From contig NZ_BJWG01000001.1 of the NCBI RefSeq assembly GCF_007990245.1, positions 186,001 through 250,000 on the forward strand: 64,000 nucleotides of DNA, given 5' to 3'. This document shows positions 47,709-56,454 of this stretch, piece after piece. The stretch comes from Cellulomonas composti (GTDB lineage Bacteria > Actinomycetota > Actinomycetes > Actinomycetales > Cellulomonadaceae). Each line of letters opens with the position of its first letter. The first letter of the stretch is position 1. The notes beneath the pieces are model-generated. The model saw nothing but the letters and a program-made list of their open reading frames with translations. It was not told the origin of the DNA and made no database searches. The position numbers and the translations under genes are program-made.

Positions 47709-48698
47709 TCACTCGCCCGACGGCGTGACGGCGGACGCGTACTGCGGGTCCGGCAGGTCGCGCACTGCGGTGATCTCGACCTTGTCGAGCGCCGTCACGG
47801 CACCCGTCGCGCCGTCGCCGCGGACCGTCGCGAGTGCGCCGCCGGGGATCTGCAGCGCGATCGACAGCGTCTGCGAGTCCCCGATCGCGTACCAGGTGTA
47901 CGGCGAGGACAGCTCCTGCCCGTCGAGCTGGAGGTGTCCGCGCGACCCGGTGAACGCCGAGCTCGCCGTGACCCGCTGGTCGCCGAGCTGGATCGCCTCG
48001 GCGCCGGCGTTGCGCAGCTCCTCGAGCAGGTTGAGCATCGTGATCGGCTCGAGGCCGCCGTCGGGGTCCACGACGTCGACCCGCACGCCCGGCCCCTCGG
48101 CAGGCAACCGCCCGGACAGGATGCCCTGGGTCACGGCACTGCGCCGCAGCGCGTCGAGCGCGGCCTGCTGCCGGTCCGAGCCGGACACCAGCTCGTCGAG
48201 CTCGCCTCGCAGGTCCGTGATCTCCTCGCGCAGCGCGTCGCCGCGCTCGGTCGTCTCGTCCAGGATGCGCACGAGGTCCTCCTGGCGCAGCGAGGACAGC
48301 GTCGACTCGTCGGTCTGACGGACCTGCACGACGACCGCGAACCCGAGCGCCGCGCACAGCAGACCCGCCAGGAGCTGGGCGCGCGTCGCTCTCGGCCGCA
48401 GGGCACGTCCGAGAACCACCCACCCGTCGTCGCGCCCCGCGATCACCGCACCGCCGGCCTCGGGCCCGGGAGAGCCCGTGTTCTCGGGCTCTACGACCTC
48501 GGGCTCTGCGACCTCGGGTTCGACGACTTCGGGTTCGACGACTTCGGCTTCGACCTCAGGTTCGACGACCTCGGGCTCGACGAGCTCGGGCCCGGCCGCA
48601 TCGACGTCTGCCTCGTCGTGCCCGATCGCATCCGGCGCATGCTGCTGCGACTCGAGCTCGTCGAGGTCCTCCGGGGCGCGGTCGTCGGATTCGGTCAT
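47709..48698 (-). CDS. DUF881 membrane protein (first copy, Rv1825 type)
   Basis: A 329-residue protein: a long acidic cytoplasmic N-terminus made of VEPEV repeats, one membrane segment ([20 protein letters not shown], about residues 115-134), a coiled-coil ([17 protein letters not shown]) and the DUF881 domain ([35 protein letters not shown]). Two DUF881 genes around a small basic protein gene next to pgsA and garA is a conserved actinobacterial arrangement; the role is probably in the envelope or division zone. Lies 4 bases after sbp. Confidence 0.88.
   Translation of the reverse strand: MTESDDRAPEDLDELESQQHAPDAIGHDEADVDAAGPELVEPEVVEPEVEAEVVEPEVVEPEVAEPEVVEPENTGSPGPEAGGAVIAGRDDGWVVLGRALRPRATRAQLLAGLLCAALGFAVVVQVRQTDESTLSSLRQEDLVRILDETTERGDALREEITDLRGELDELVSGSDRQQAALDALRRSAVTQGILSGRLPAEGPGVRVDVVDPDGGLEPITMLNLLEELRNAGAEAIQLGDQRVTASSAFTGSRGHLQLDGQELSSPYTWYAIGDSQTLSIALQIPGGALATVRGDGATGAVTALDKVEITAVRDLPDPQYASAVTPSGE
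48485..48594 (-). repeat. 15-bp coding repeat in the first DUF881 gene
   Basis: About seven imperfect 15-base units encode the VEPEV tract of the acidic N-terminus. Unit length is a multiple of three, so copy number can change without breaking the frame. Confidence 0.7.
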
Positions 48699-48702
48699 CG
48701 GG

Positions 48703-49035
48703 TCATGCCTTGAACAGGTGCCGCCGGATGGACGCGGCGTTCGAGAAGATGCGGATCCCGAGCACGACGACGACGGCGGTCGACAGCTGGGTGCCGACCC
48801 CGAGCTGGTCGCCCAGGAAGACGATGAGCGCGGCGACGATCACGTTCGAGAGGAACGAGATGAGGAACACCCGGTCGTCGAAGATGCCGTCCAGCATCGC
48901 GCGCACGCCGCCGAAGATGGCGTCGAGCGCCGCGACGACCGCGATGGGCAGGTAGGGCTGCAGCTCGGCCGGCACCGTCGGCTGCAGCACGAGGCCCGCG
49001 ACGACCCCGACGACGAGCCCGATGACCGCGATCAC
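48703..49035 (-). CDS. sbp: Small basic protein, DUF1290 (Sbp)
   Basis: A 110-residue membrane protein with about three hydrophobic segments ([57 protein letters not shown]) and a basic end ([13 protein letters not shown]). DUF1290 proteins in firmicutes sit near division genes; function unknown. GTG at 49035 is fixed by GGAGGGGGA upstream and by the GTGA overlap with the preceding DUF881 stop. Confidence 0.88.
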   Translation of the reverse strand: MIAVIGLVVGVVAGLVLQPTVPAELQPYLPIAVVAALDAIFGGVRAMLDGIFDDRVFLISFLSNVIVAALIVFLGDQLGVGTQLSTAVVVVLGIRIFSNAASIRRHLFKA

Positions 49036-50021
49036 GACAATCCCCCTCCGGCATGGTCCGCCGCGATTGTCGCACCCGTGGCGGTGGGATCGGCACCGGT
49101 GGGACTCGCGGGGGTGTCCAGGGTGGTGTCCGGGGTGGGCGAGGCGGCCGGTTCCCGCAGGGCGTCGGGCAGCGCGTCGTCGGGCACGGTCGCGTGGTGC
49201 AGGACCACCGCACCGGCACCCGGCAGCACGAGCGATCCCTCCGACGAGATGTCGACGCCGATGCCGAACGTGCTGCGCAGGGTCGCGAGGTGCTGTCCCG
49301 CGGTCGAACGCGCGAGGTCGGTCTGCATGGTCACGGGGTCGCCGATGACGTCGACCTCGTACGGGCTCGACAGCGGGACGAGGTCGACGAGCACGGCGCT
49401 GCCCGCCGCGCGGATCGCGGTCGTGGCCGTCAGTCGCTGGTCGTTGATCGCGATCGCCTCGGCACCGGCCGCCCACAGGCCGTTGACGAGCACCTGCAGG
49501 TCGATGTCCTGGACCCGGGAGTCCTCGTCGACCTCGCCGTCGGCGTCGGGTGGGGCGTCGGTCAGAACGACACGCAGGCCCTTGCCGGTGACGTCGACCG
49601 AGCCGGCCTCGACCGCACCGGCGGCGAGCTGGTCCTGCAGCGCCGACTCCCCCGGCCCGACGAGCGCCTGCTGGAGCGCGGCGACGTGCGCGCTCAGGTC
49701 GTCGGCCTGGCCCTGCAGGTCGGCGACCTCGGCGGTGCGTTGCTCGATCGAGGACTCGAGCACGTCGCGCGCGTGCTGCGCCGCGCCCGCAGGCTGCCGC
49801 AGCGCGAGCGTCGCGGCCGCGACGACCAGTCCGAGTGCGAGAGCCACGACGGCGGTCGCGACGACGCCGGCGGGCGTGCGGCGAGGAGCCTGCCCCGCGG
49901 CCCGGCGGCGGGCCGCCTCGGCGTAGCCCGGGTCGAGCGGGCGGCGGTAGAACTCGGTGAGCAGCGTCATCGAGGCGTCGGGCGGCCGCGGGGGTCCCGT
50001 CTGACCGTGCCGCTGGGTCAC
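49032..50021 (-). CDS. DUF881 membrane protein (second copy, Rv1823 type)
   Basis: A 329-residue paralogue of the other DUF881: one membrane helix near residue 60 (VVATAVVALALGLVVAAATL), a coiled-coil (RTAEVADLQGQADDLSAHVA), then the extracytoplasmic DUF881 domain (KGLRVVLTDAPPDADGEVDE, AIAINDQRLTATTAIRAAG) and a Pro/Thr-rich tail. GTG at 50021 overlaps the pgsA stop by four bases, which decides the start. The stop likewise overlaps the sbp GTG. Confidence 0.88.
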   Translation of the reverse strand: MTQRHGQTGPPRPPDASMTLLTEFYRRPLDPGYAEAARRRAAGQAPRRTPAGVVATAVVALALGLVVAAATLALRQPAGAAQHARDVLESSIEQRTAEVADLQGQADDLSAHVAALQQALVGPGESALQDQLAAGAVEAGSVDVTGKGLRVVLTDAPPDADGEVDEDSRVQDIDLQVLVNGLWAAGAEAIAINDQRLTATTAIRAAGSAVLVDLVPLSSPYEVDVIGDPVTMQTDLARSTAGQHLATLRSTFGIGVDISSEGSLVLPGAGAVVLHHATVPDDALPDALREPAASPTPDTTLDTPASPTGADPTATGATIAADHAGGGLS

Positions 50022-50620
50022 GCCGGCTCCCCCTCGCGCCGGCGCAGCAGGCCCGCCGCCTGCCGCAGGTAGAGCACGCCCGAGAACCAGTACAGCCCGA
50101 CGCCCCAGAGCGCGAACGCCCAGCCGGCGATCTGCGCCAGCGTGCCGACCCACGAGTCCCATCCGCCGAGCAGCAGCAGCGGGAACGCGTACAGCAGCAT
50201 GAACGTGCCGGCCTTGCCGGCCAGGTGCACCTGCGGGGGCGGATAGCCCGCGCGGCGCAGCACGATCAGCATGAGTCCGAGCACCACGTCACGCGCGAGG
50301 ATCACGACGAGCAACCACCACGGCACGACCCCGCGCCACGCGAGGCCGACGAGCGTGACGAGGATGAACAGGCGGTCGGCCGCCGGGTCGAGCAGCTGCC
50401 CGAGCCGCGAGACCTGGTGCAGCCGCCGCGCGAGCACGCCGTCCAGCCAGTCGCTCGCTCCGGAGAGGGCGAGCACGACCACCGCCCAGCCGTCGCGGCC
50501 TGTGGCGATCAGCACCCCGAACACCGGCACCATCGCGAGCCGCGCGAACGAGATCAGGTTGGGCACGGTCAGGATCCGGGTGCTGACCGCGTCGTCCTGA
50601 GCCTGCTCCGTCACCGTCAC
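50018..50620 (-). CDS. pgsA: CDP-alcohol phosphatidyltransferase (PgsA type)
   Basis: Makes phosphatidylglycerol-phosphate or a related phospholipid in the membrane. The 200 residues carry the full CDP-alcohol motif (DWLDGVLARRLHQVSRLGQ then LLDPAADR: D-x2-DG-x2-AR...G-x3-D-x3-D) and about five hydrophobic segments. It corresponds to pgsA2 (Rv1822) of M. tuberculosis by neighbourhood, so the exact lipid product is uncertain. GTG at 50620 chosen; one at 50614 is equally possible. Confidence 0.9.
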   Translation of the reverse strand: MTVTEQAQDDAVSTRILTVPNLISFARLAMVPVFGVLIATGRDGWAVVVLALSGASDWLDGVLARRLHQVSRLGQLLDPAADRLFILVTLVGLAWRGVVPWWLLVVILARDVVLGLMLIVLRRAGYPPPQVHLAGKAGTFMLLYAFPLLLLGGWDSWVGTLAQIAGWAFALWGVGLYWFSGVLYLRQAAGLLRRREGEPA

Positions 50621-50713
50621 CCCGCCTCGCACCTGACCCGAGCCCGACTCTCGCCTGCATGGTCGCGAGCGATCGCGACGGCCCGATCCTATGCGCCGTG
50701 GCATGGTGGCCCT

Positions 50714-51127
50714 GTGCACTCCAACGACCCCGACGTGATCGACCGGCTGCTGCGGGAACCAGGGCGCTGGGCCGTCGTAGGGCTCTCGACGAACTCCGCG
50801 CGCGCCGCGTACGGCGTCGCCGCGTACCTGCAGCGCATCGGCAAGCAGATCGTGCCCGTGCACCCCGCGGCGCCGACGGTGCACGGCGAGCCGGGCGTCG
50901 CGACCCTCGCCGACGTCGTCGGGCCCGTGGACGTGGTCGACGTGTTCGTCAACGCGCGCCTCGCCGGCGACGTCGTCGACCAGGCGATCGCGATCGGTGC
51001 CCGCGCGGTCTGGCTGCAGCTCGACGTCGTCGACGAGGCCGCGGCGCAGCGCGCGCAGGCGGCGGGCCTGGACGTCGTGATGGACGCGTGCCCGGCGATC
51101 GAGGGATCGCGGCGCGGCCTCGTCTGA
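50714..51127 (+). CDS. CoA-binding domain protein (YccU type)
   Basis: A 137-residue Rossmann protein of the CoA_binding_2 family: WAVVGLSTNSARAAYGVAAY, QIVPVHPAAPTVHGEPGVAT, VDVVDVFVNARLAGDVVDQA and a C-terminal VVMDACPAIEGSRRGLV with the conserved Cys. Family members bind CoA but have no defined enzyme activity. GTG at 50714 is preceded by CATGGT with 6 bases between. Divergent from pgsA. Confidence 0.87.
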   Translation: MHSNDPDVIDRLLREPGRWAVVGLSTNSARAAYGVAAYLQRIGKQIVPVHPAAPTVHGEPGVATLADVVGPVDVVDVFVNARLAGDVVDQAIAIGARAVWLQLDVVDEAAAQRAQAAGLDVVMDACPAIEGSRRGLV

Positions 51128-51204
51128 CCCGCGGCCGAACCGCGTGTGCGCGACGTCACCGCGACGATCGCGCCGCACGCACCCCGATCCACCGCCTCGG
51201 CCGG

Positions 51205-51402
51205 TAAGATCACCGGCGATAGTGGAGTTCGTCGCGTCCCCTGTGGGCGCCCGGGCGCCGGCCAGGAGCCGGTGCAGCGGCGCGCCAATGGAACTGGTCG
51301 ACTGGGTGGCTGAGGCCACCGTGGTGTCGGGGTGCGACCTGCCGCGTGCCGTCCCGGTGCCGGTTCAGGGCTCCCACCCGACTTCAGACAGGTCCCCCTG
51401 CC
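51205..51402 (+). promoter_or_regulatory. Promoter and long structured leader of the DEAD-box helicase gene
   Basis: TAAGAT (51205-51210) is a good -10 box, placing the transcript start near 51217 and leaving about 185 bases before the ATG. The leader contains GC hairpins, including GGTGGC-TGAG-GCCACC (51305-51320). An upstream ATG at 51288 opens a frame that runs across the helicase start in another phase. Such leaders often control cold-shock helicases; here that is inference. Confidence 0.5.
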
Positions 51403-53154
51403 ATGAGCTCTTCCAGCACGCCCGCTCCCGACAAGGTCGGGTCGTTCGACGACCTGAACCTCCCCGCCGCGCTCAGCAGCGCGATCGCGGACCTCGGCTT
51501 CACCATCCCCTCCCAGATCCAGTCGCAGGCCGTCCCCGTGCTCCTCGCGGGTCGCGACCTCGTCGGCGTGGCGCAGACCGGCACCGGCAAGACCGCCGCA
51601 TTCGGTCTGCCGCTGCTCGCGGCCGTCGACCCGGCGATCGGCGCCGTGCAGGCGATCGTCCTGGCCCCGACGCGTGAGCTCGCGATGCAGGTCGCCGACG
51701 CGATCTCCTCGTTCGCGACCCACCTGCCCGGGCTCGACGTGCTCGCCGTGTACGGCGGCGCGCCCTACCTGCCCCAGCAGCGCGCCCTGGCGCGCGGTGC
51801 GCAGGTCGTCGTCGGCACGCCCGGCCGCGTGATCGACCACCTCGAGCGCGGCACGCTCAAGCTCGACCAGGTTCGCTTCCTGGTGCTCGACGAGGCCGAC
51901 GAGATGCTGCGCATGGGCTTCGCCGAGGAGGTCGACAAGGTCCTCGAGCGGGTCCCGTCGAGCCGTCAGGTCGCGCTGTTCTCCGCGACGATGCCGCCCG
52001 CGATCCGCCGGGTGGCCGAGCAGCACCTGGTCAACCCGGTCGAGGTGACCGTCGCGCGCCAGTCGTCCACCGTCACGACGGTCCGCCAGACCTACTCCGT
52101 GGTCCCCCACCGGCACAAGGCCGGTGCGCTCGCGCGCGTCCTCGCGGTGACCGAGGCGGATGCCGCGATCGTGTTCGTGCGGACCCGCGGCGCGGCCGAG
52201 GAGCTCGGCAGCGCGCTCGTCGAGAAGGGCGTCTCCGCCGCCTACATCTCCGGCGACGTCGCTCAGGGCGAGCGGGAGAAGATCGTCGAGCGCCTGCGCT
52301 CGGGTGCGCTCGACGTGCTGGTCGCGACCGACGTCGCGGCCCGTGGGCTCGACGTCGACCGCATCGGGCTCGTCGTGAACGTCGACGTGCCGCGCGAGCC
52401 CGAGACGTACGTGCACCGTGTCGGCCGCACCGGCCGGGCCGGGCGTGAGGGCATCGCGCTCACGTTCGTCACGCCCGCCGAGCAGCCGCGGCTGCGCCAG
52501 ATCGAGCGCACCATCCGCACGCAGCTCGTGCAGGTCGAGATCCCCAGCCCCGCGCAGGTCAGCGCGCACCGGGTACGCACGCTGCTCGCGCGGGTGCCGG
52601 AGCGGGCCGCCAAGGGCCGCCTCGACGTCTACCGCGGCGCACTGGACGCGTACCTCGCCGAGCACCCTGACCAGGGTTCCGACGACTTGCTCCTGGCGCT
52701 TCTCGCGCTCGCGGTCGGCGACGAGGGGCCCGAGCCGCGCACCGGCGACGACCTCGACGACGCGCTCGCGCGCGCCCACCTGCCCGCCGAGCGCACGCGG
52801 CACCGCGAGGACGACGACCAGCCGCGTGAACGTCGTCGGACCAACACGCACATCGCGGGCGGTCCGCCGCGCTGGCGCGTGGCCGTCGGTCACCGCGACG
52901 GTGTGCAGCCCGGCGCGCTGGTCGGCGCACTGACCGGCGAGGGCGGCCTCACCGGCAAGGACGTCGGCAAGATCGACATCTTCGGGAGCTTCTCGCTCGT
53001 CGACATCCCGGGCGGCCTGACCCCGGCGGCCATCGAGCGGCTCTCACGGACGCGCGTGGCCGGTCGACCCCTGCACATCCGCCTGGACCAGGGTCCGCGC
53101 CCGGGTCACGGCGCGAGCCGCGGCACGTACGCCCCGGCGCCGCACCGCCGCTGA
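51403..53154 (+). CDS. deaD: DEAD-box ATP-dependent RNA helicase (DeaD/CsdA type)
   Basis: A 583-residue RNA helicase for ribosome assembly and RNA turnover. All DEAD motifs are present: VAQTGTGKTAAFGLPLL (Walker A), PTRELAMQ, VLDEADEMLRMGF (DEAD), LFSATMP, then VATDVAARGLDVDRI and HRVGRTGRAGREG. After a helical linker, the C-terminal DbpA-like RNA-binding domain (WRVAVGHRDGVQPGALVGAL, FGSFSLVDIPGGLTPAAIER) identifies the DeaD class. It ends in a basic Gly/Pro tail. A bidirectional terminator follows. Confidence 0.94.
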   Translation: MSSSSTPAPDKVGSFDDLNLPAALSSAIADLGFTIPSQIQSQAVPVLLAGRDLVGVAQTGTGKTAAFGLPLLAAVDPAIGAVQAIVLAPTRELAMQVADAISSFATHLPGLDVLAVYGGAPYLPQQRALARGAQVVVGTPGRVIDHLERGTLKLDQVRFLVLDEADEMLRMGFAEEVDKVLERVPSSRQVALFSATMPPAIRRVAEQHLVNPVEVTVARQSSTVTTVRQTYSVVPHRHKAGALARVLAVTEADAAIVFVRTRGAAEELGSALVEKGVSAAYISGDVAQGEREKIVERLRSGALDVLVATDVAARGLDVDRIGLVVNVDVPREPETYVHRVGRTGRAGREGIALTFVTPAEQPRLRQIERTIRTQLVQVEIPSPAQVSAHRVRTLLARVPERAAKGRLDVYRGALDAYLAEHPDQGSDDLLLALLALAVGDEGPEPRTGDDLDDALARAHLPAERTRHREDDDQPRERRRTNTHIAGGPPRWRVAVGHRDGVQPGALVGALTGEGGLTGKDVGKIDIFGSFSLVDIPGGLTPAAIERLSRTRVAGRPLHIRLDQGPRPGHGASRGTYAPAPHRR

Positions 53155-53180
53155 CCGTCCCGCGACGCGCACGTCGCACA

Positions 53181-53241
53181 GAACCGCCCCGACCGGAGCC
53201 CGCCCGCGCCCACGCGCGGCGGCGCGACGGCGGGGCGGTTC
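53181..53241. terminator. Bidirectional terminator between deaD and threonine aldolase
   Basis: GAACCGCCCCG (53181-53191) and CGGGGCGGTTC (53231-53241) form a perfect 11-bp outer stem enclosing an inner GC hairpin, between two convergent genes. Confidence 0.65.
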
Positions 53242-53245
53242 GTCG

Positions 53246-54286
53246 TCAGCCCCCGAGAAGCTCGCCCGTCGCAGCGACGAAGTCGTCGACGTCCTGCTCG
53301 GTGGTGTCGAACGCGCACATCAGGCGGACGGTGCCGTGCCCCCAGTCGTAGAACCGCCAGCGCTCGCGCAGCCGGTCGGCGACCGCGGGCGTCAGGCGCG
53401 CGAACACGCCGTTCGCCTGCACCGGGTGCAGCAGCTCGACCCCCAGGCCGCGCAGACCCACCCCGAGGCGGGTCGCCATCGCGTTGGCGTGCGTGGCCGA
53501 CGACAGCCACAGATCACCCTCGAACAGCGCGACGAGCTGCGCGGACACGAAGCGCATCTTCGAGGCGAGCTGCATGTCCATCTTGCGCAGGTACTTCAGT
53601 CCGACCGCCGCGTCGGGGTCCAGCACGACGACAGCCTCGCCGAACGCCAGCCCGTTCTTGGTCCCGCCGAGCGAGAGCACGTCCACCCCGACGTCGGTGG
53701 TCAGCGCCCGCAGCGGCAGGCCCAGGCTCGCGGCAGCGTTCGAGAGCCGCGCACCGTCGACGTGCACGCGCATCCCGAGCCCGTGCGCGTGCTCGGCGAG
53801 CGCGCGGATCTCGTCGGGCGTGTAGAGCGTGCCGACCTCGGTCGACTCCGTCAGGCTCACGACCCCGGGCTGGGCGTGGTGCTCGTCGCCGAACCCGTAC
53901 GCCTCGCGGTCGACGAGCTCGGGCGTGAGCCGGCCGTCGGGCGTCGGGACGGGGAGCAGCTTGATCCCGGCGACCCGTTCGGGTGCGCCGTTCTCGTCGG
54001 TGTGGATGTGCGCGTCGGTCGAGCAGATCACCGCACCCCACGGCGGTAGCACCGCCTGCAGGCTCAGCACGTTCGCGCCCGTGCCGTTGAACACGGGGTA
54101 GGCCACCGCGCGCTCGCCGAACTGCTCGCGCACCACCTCCTGCAGGCGCGCGGTGTACACGTCCTCGCCGTAGCTGGTCTGGTGGCCGCCGTTCGCGGCG
54201 CCGAGCGCGGCGAGCACCAGCGGATGGATGCCGGCGTAGTTGTCGGAGCCGAAGTCGCGGCGGGACGCGTCGTGCAGCGGGTTCAC
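53246..54286 (-). CDS. ltaE: Low-specificity L-threonine aldolase
   Basis: PLP enzyme splitting threonine or allo-threonine to glycine and acetaldehyde. The 346 residues show DFGSDNYAGIHPLVLAALGA, the cofactor region FNGTGANVLSLQA, HVDGARLSNAAASLG (Asp binding the PLP ring) and the lysine loop LSLGGTKNGLAFGEAVV. GTG at 54286 follows CAGACT by 6 bases. A longer frame upstream is antisense to the next gene and not coding. Related beta-eliminating lyases cannot be fully excluded. Confidence 0.9.
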   Translation of the reverse strand: MNPLHDASRRDFGSDNYAGIHPLVLAALGAANGGHQTSYGEDVYTARLQEVVREQFGERAVAYPVFNGTGANVLSLQAVLPPWGAVICSTDAHIHTDENGAPERVAGIKLLPVPTPDGRLTPELVDREAYGFGDEHHAQPGVVSLTESTEVGTLYTPDEIRALAEHAHGLGMRVHVDGARLSNAAASLGLPLRALTTDVGVDVLSLGGTKNGLAFGEAVVVLDPDAAVGLKYLRKMDMQLASKMRFVSAQLVALFEGDLWLSSATHANAMATRLGVGLRGLGVELLHPVQANGVFARLTPAVADRLRERWRFYDWGHGTVRLMCAFDTTEQDVDDFVAATGELLGG

Positions 54287-54395
54287 GGGCCCAGTCTGCC
54301 CCGCGCGTGGGGGTTCCGGCGACGCGCCCGCGGGCCTTGTTCGGCGGACCGGGCCGCCGTGGGTCATGATCGGCCCGACGACGCAGGAGGGTGCC

Positions 54396-54881
54396 GTGGA
54401 CCAGGACGTCGACCCGATCGACGGGCGGACCGAGACCTTCACCGAACGCATGGACCGCAACTGGGACGAGCTGATGCAGGAGCTGCGCGTGACGCAGACC
54501 GGCGCGCAGATCCTCACGGGGTTCCTCCTCACCATCCCGTTCCAGCAGCGGTTCGGTGACCTGGACGGCTACCAGCGCGGGCTCTACCTCGCGCTCGTCG
54601 TGCTCGCGGTGCTCGCCACCACGCTGATCGTCGCGCCCGTGAGCCTGCACCGGGTGCTGTTCCGCCGACGGATGAAGGCCCAGCTCGTCGAGAGCGGCAA
54701 CGTGCTGGCGCGTGTCGGCCTGTTCGTGCTGGGCCTGGTGCTGGCCGGGAGCTCCGCGCTGATCTTCGACGTCGTCGTGTCCCGGCCGGCAGGCGTGGTC
54801 GTGGGGGCGACGGCGCTCGTCGTGCTCGTCGCGTGCTGGTGGGTGCTCGCGCTCGTCATCGCGCGCCGGGCGCGCACCTGA
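54396..54881 (+). CDS. DUF6328-type membrane protein
   Basis: A 161-residue protein with the signature ERMDRNWDELMQELRVTQTG before four hydrophobic segments (ILTGFLLTIPF, LYLALVVLAVLATTLIVAPV, VGLFVLGLVLAGSSALIFDV, VVLVACWWVLALVIA). Unknown function, common in actinobacteria. GTG at 54396 has AGGAGG 5 bases upstream; an ATG at 54366 would add ten residues. Divergent from threonine aldolase. Confidence 0.82.
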   Translation: MDQDVDPIDGRTETFTERMDRNWDELMQELRVTQTGAQILTGFLLTIPFQQRFGDLDGYQRGLYLALVVLAVLATTLIVAPVSLHRVLFRRRMKAQLVESGNVLARVGLFVLGLVLAGSSALIFDVVVSRPAGVVVGATALVVLVACWWVLALVIARRART

Positions 54882-54891
54882 CGGGACCGCC

Positions 54892-54937
54892 GCGCGGGGA
54901 GGTCAGGCGCGGAGAGGTCAGGCGCGGGGAGGGTCAG
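54892..54937. repeat. 15-bp tandem repeat, 3 units, between two convergent genes
   Basis: GCGCGGGGAGGTCAG (54892), GCGCGGAGAGGTCAG (54907) and GCGCGGGGAGGGTCAG (54922) run into the last codon of the fur-family gene. Noncoding apart from the last four bases. Confidence 0.7.
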
Positions 54938-55356
54938 GTGCTGTGGTCCGGCGTGTCGGTGGCGGTCGCCGCCGCCCGGCAGCTCACGCACGTCCCGACG
55001 AACTCGATGGTGTGGTCGACGTCGACGAAGCCGTAGGTCTGCGCGACCCGGCCCACCCACGCCTCGGCCTCGCCCGCGTCGATCTCGACCGTGCGCCCGC
55101 ACGAGCGGCACACCAGGTGGTGATGGTGCGTGCGCTGCGCGCAGCGCCGGTAGACGGCCTCGCCGTCGCCCGTGCGCAGCACGTCGACCTCACCGCCCTC
55201 GGCGAGCGACTGGACGGCCCGGTACACGGTCGCAAGCCCGACGCCCGAGCCGCGCGTGCGCAGCAGCTCGTGGAGCTGCTGTGCGCTGTGGAACTCGTCC
55301 AGGTCCGCGAGCAGGTCGAGGATCTCGGTGCGCTGCCGCGTCTGTCGAACCGTCAT
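54934..55356 (-). CDS. Fur-family metalloregulator, probably Zur type
   Basis: A 140-residue Fur-family repressor. The winged helix is residues about 1-75 (QTRQRTEILDLLADLDEFHS, GVGLATVYRAVQSLAEGGEV). The dimerisation domain has the His-rich THHHHLVCRSCG and a second CVSC, the two CxxC pairs that hold structural zinc. Sequence resembles Zur (FurB) more than iron Fur, but metal specificity cannot be proven. ATG at 55356 has GGAGG upstream. A candidate operator lies just upstream. Confidence 0.88.
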   Translation of the reverse strand: MTVRQTRQRTEILDLLADLDEFHSAQQLHELLRTRGSGVGLATVYRAVQSLAEGGEVDVLRTGDGEAVYRRCAQRTHHHHLVCRSCGRTVEIDAGEAEAWVGRVAQTYGFVDVDHTIEFVGTCVSCRAAATATDTPDHST

Positions 55357-55374
55357 CACACCTCCGTCCGCCCG

Positions 55375-55396
55375 CTTGCTGAGAGTCGTTCGCAAG
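55375..55396. promoter_or_regulatory. Candidate autoregulatory operator of the Fur-family gene
   Basis: CTTGC (55375-55379) and GCAAG (55392-55396) form an inverted repeat with a 12-base centre, 19-40 bases upstream of the start. Not a close match to the published Zur consensus, so only a candidate. Confidence 0.3.
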
Positions 55397-55401
55397 TGTA
55401 G

Positions 55402-56454
55402 TCAGGTGCGGGTGCGCGCGAGGAGGCGCTCGACCGGCCACGTCGTGATGACGCGCCCGGCCGTGATCCCGTGCTGCGCCGCCCGGGCGCAGCCGACGGC
55501 CTGCCAGTCGAGCTGCCCCGGTGCGTGCGCGTCGGTGTCGATCGCGAAGTCGCACCCCACCTCCGCCGCGATGGCGAGCAGGTCGTGCGGCGGGTCGAGT
55601 CGGTCCGGGCGGCAGTTGATCTCGACAGCGACGCCGTGCTCGGCGCACGCCTCGAAGACCGCCCGCGCGTCGAACTCGCTCCGAGGCCGTTGCTTGCCGA
55701 GCAGTCGTCGGCCCGTGCAGTGGCCGAGCACGTCGGTGTGCGGATCGCGCACCGCCCGCAGCATGCGGCGCGTCATCGCGGCCGGGTCCATCCGCAGCTT
55801 GGAGTGCACGGAGGCGACGACGACGTCGAGCTCGGCCAGCAGCGCGGGGTCCTGGTCGAGCGAGCCGTCGTCGAGCACGTCGACCTCGATCCCCGTCAGC
55901 ACGACGAACGGCGCGACCGCCCGGTTCAGCGCGCGCACGTGCTCGACCTGCCCGCGCAGGCGGGCGGCCGAGAGCCCGTTCGCGACCGTCAGTCGCGGCG
56001 AGTGGTCGGTGATCGCCTGGTACTCGTGACCGAGCTCGAGCGCCGCCAGGACCATCTCCTGGATCGACGTGGCGCCGTCGGAGGCCTCGCTGTGGGCGTG
56101 CAGGTCGCCGCGCAGGGCTGCGCGCAGCTCGTCGGACCCGGCGGGGGCGGCCGCACGTTCGGTCGCGAGCGTCGCGGCCAGCGCCTCCTCCAGCTCGCGC
56201 AGGTACGGCACGTCCCGGCCCCGCCAGACGTTCTCGACGACGCCCGCGGTCCGAGCGCCGACCGACGTCAGCTCGCTGACCGCGCCGGCCTGCACGAGCG
56301 CGGCGAGCCGGTCGGGCGGCTGCTGCTCGACGACCCCCGCGGCCGTGCGGAACGCCTCGCTGCGGTACGAGGACGCCTGCGCACGCTCGAGCAGGAACGC
56401 CACGCGCCGCAGCGCCGCGACCGCCTCGTCGCGGCGCGCGGCCGCGTCGGTCAC
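55402..56454 (-). CDS. PHP-domain phosphoesterase (PolX-like, without polymerase domain)
   Basis: A 350-residue protein. The first ~100 residues are helical with an HhH-like region (AALVQAGAVSELTSVGARTA); the PHP domain follows with metal ligands in LRGDLHAHSEASDGATSIQE, YQAITDHSPRL, VVVASVHSKL and DFAIDTDAHAPGQLD. This resembles the N-terminal and C-terminal parts of bacterial PolX with the polymerase missing. The GTG overlaps the ku stop by four bases, which suggests a DNA-end-processing role alongside NHEJ; that is inference. Confidence 0.87.
   Translation of the reverse strand: MTDAAARRDEAVAALRRVAFLLERAQASSYRSEAFRTAAGVVEQQPPDRLAALVQAGAVSELTSVGARTAGVVENVWRGRDVPYLRELEEALAATLATERAAAPAGSDELRAALRGDLHAHSEASDGATSIQEMVLAALELGHEYQAITDHSPRLTVANGLSAARLRGQVEHVRALNRAVAPFVVLTGIEVDVLDDGSLDQDPALLAELDVVVASVHSKLRMDPAAMTRRMLRAVRDPHTDVLGHCTGRRLLGKQRPRSEFDARAVFEACAEHGVAVEINCRPDRLDPPHDLLAIAAEVGCDFAIDTDAHAPGQLDWQAVGCARAAQHGITAGRVITTWPVERLLARTRT

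Noticed and set aside
47695..47712. GTGAA...TTCAC inverted repeat at the end of the first DUF881 gene
   Set aside because: Only 5-bp arms with an 8-base loop and no partner features; too weak to call a terminator or operator.
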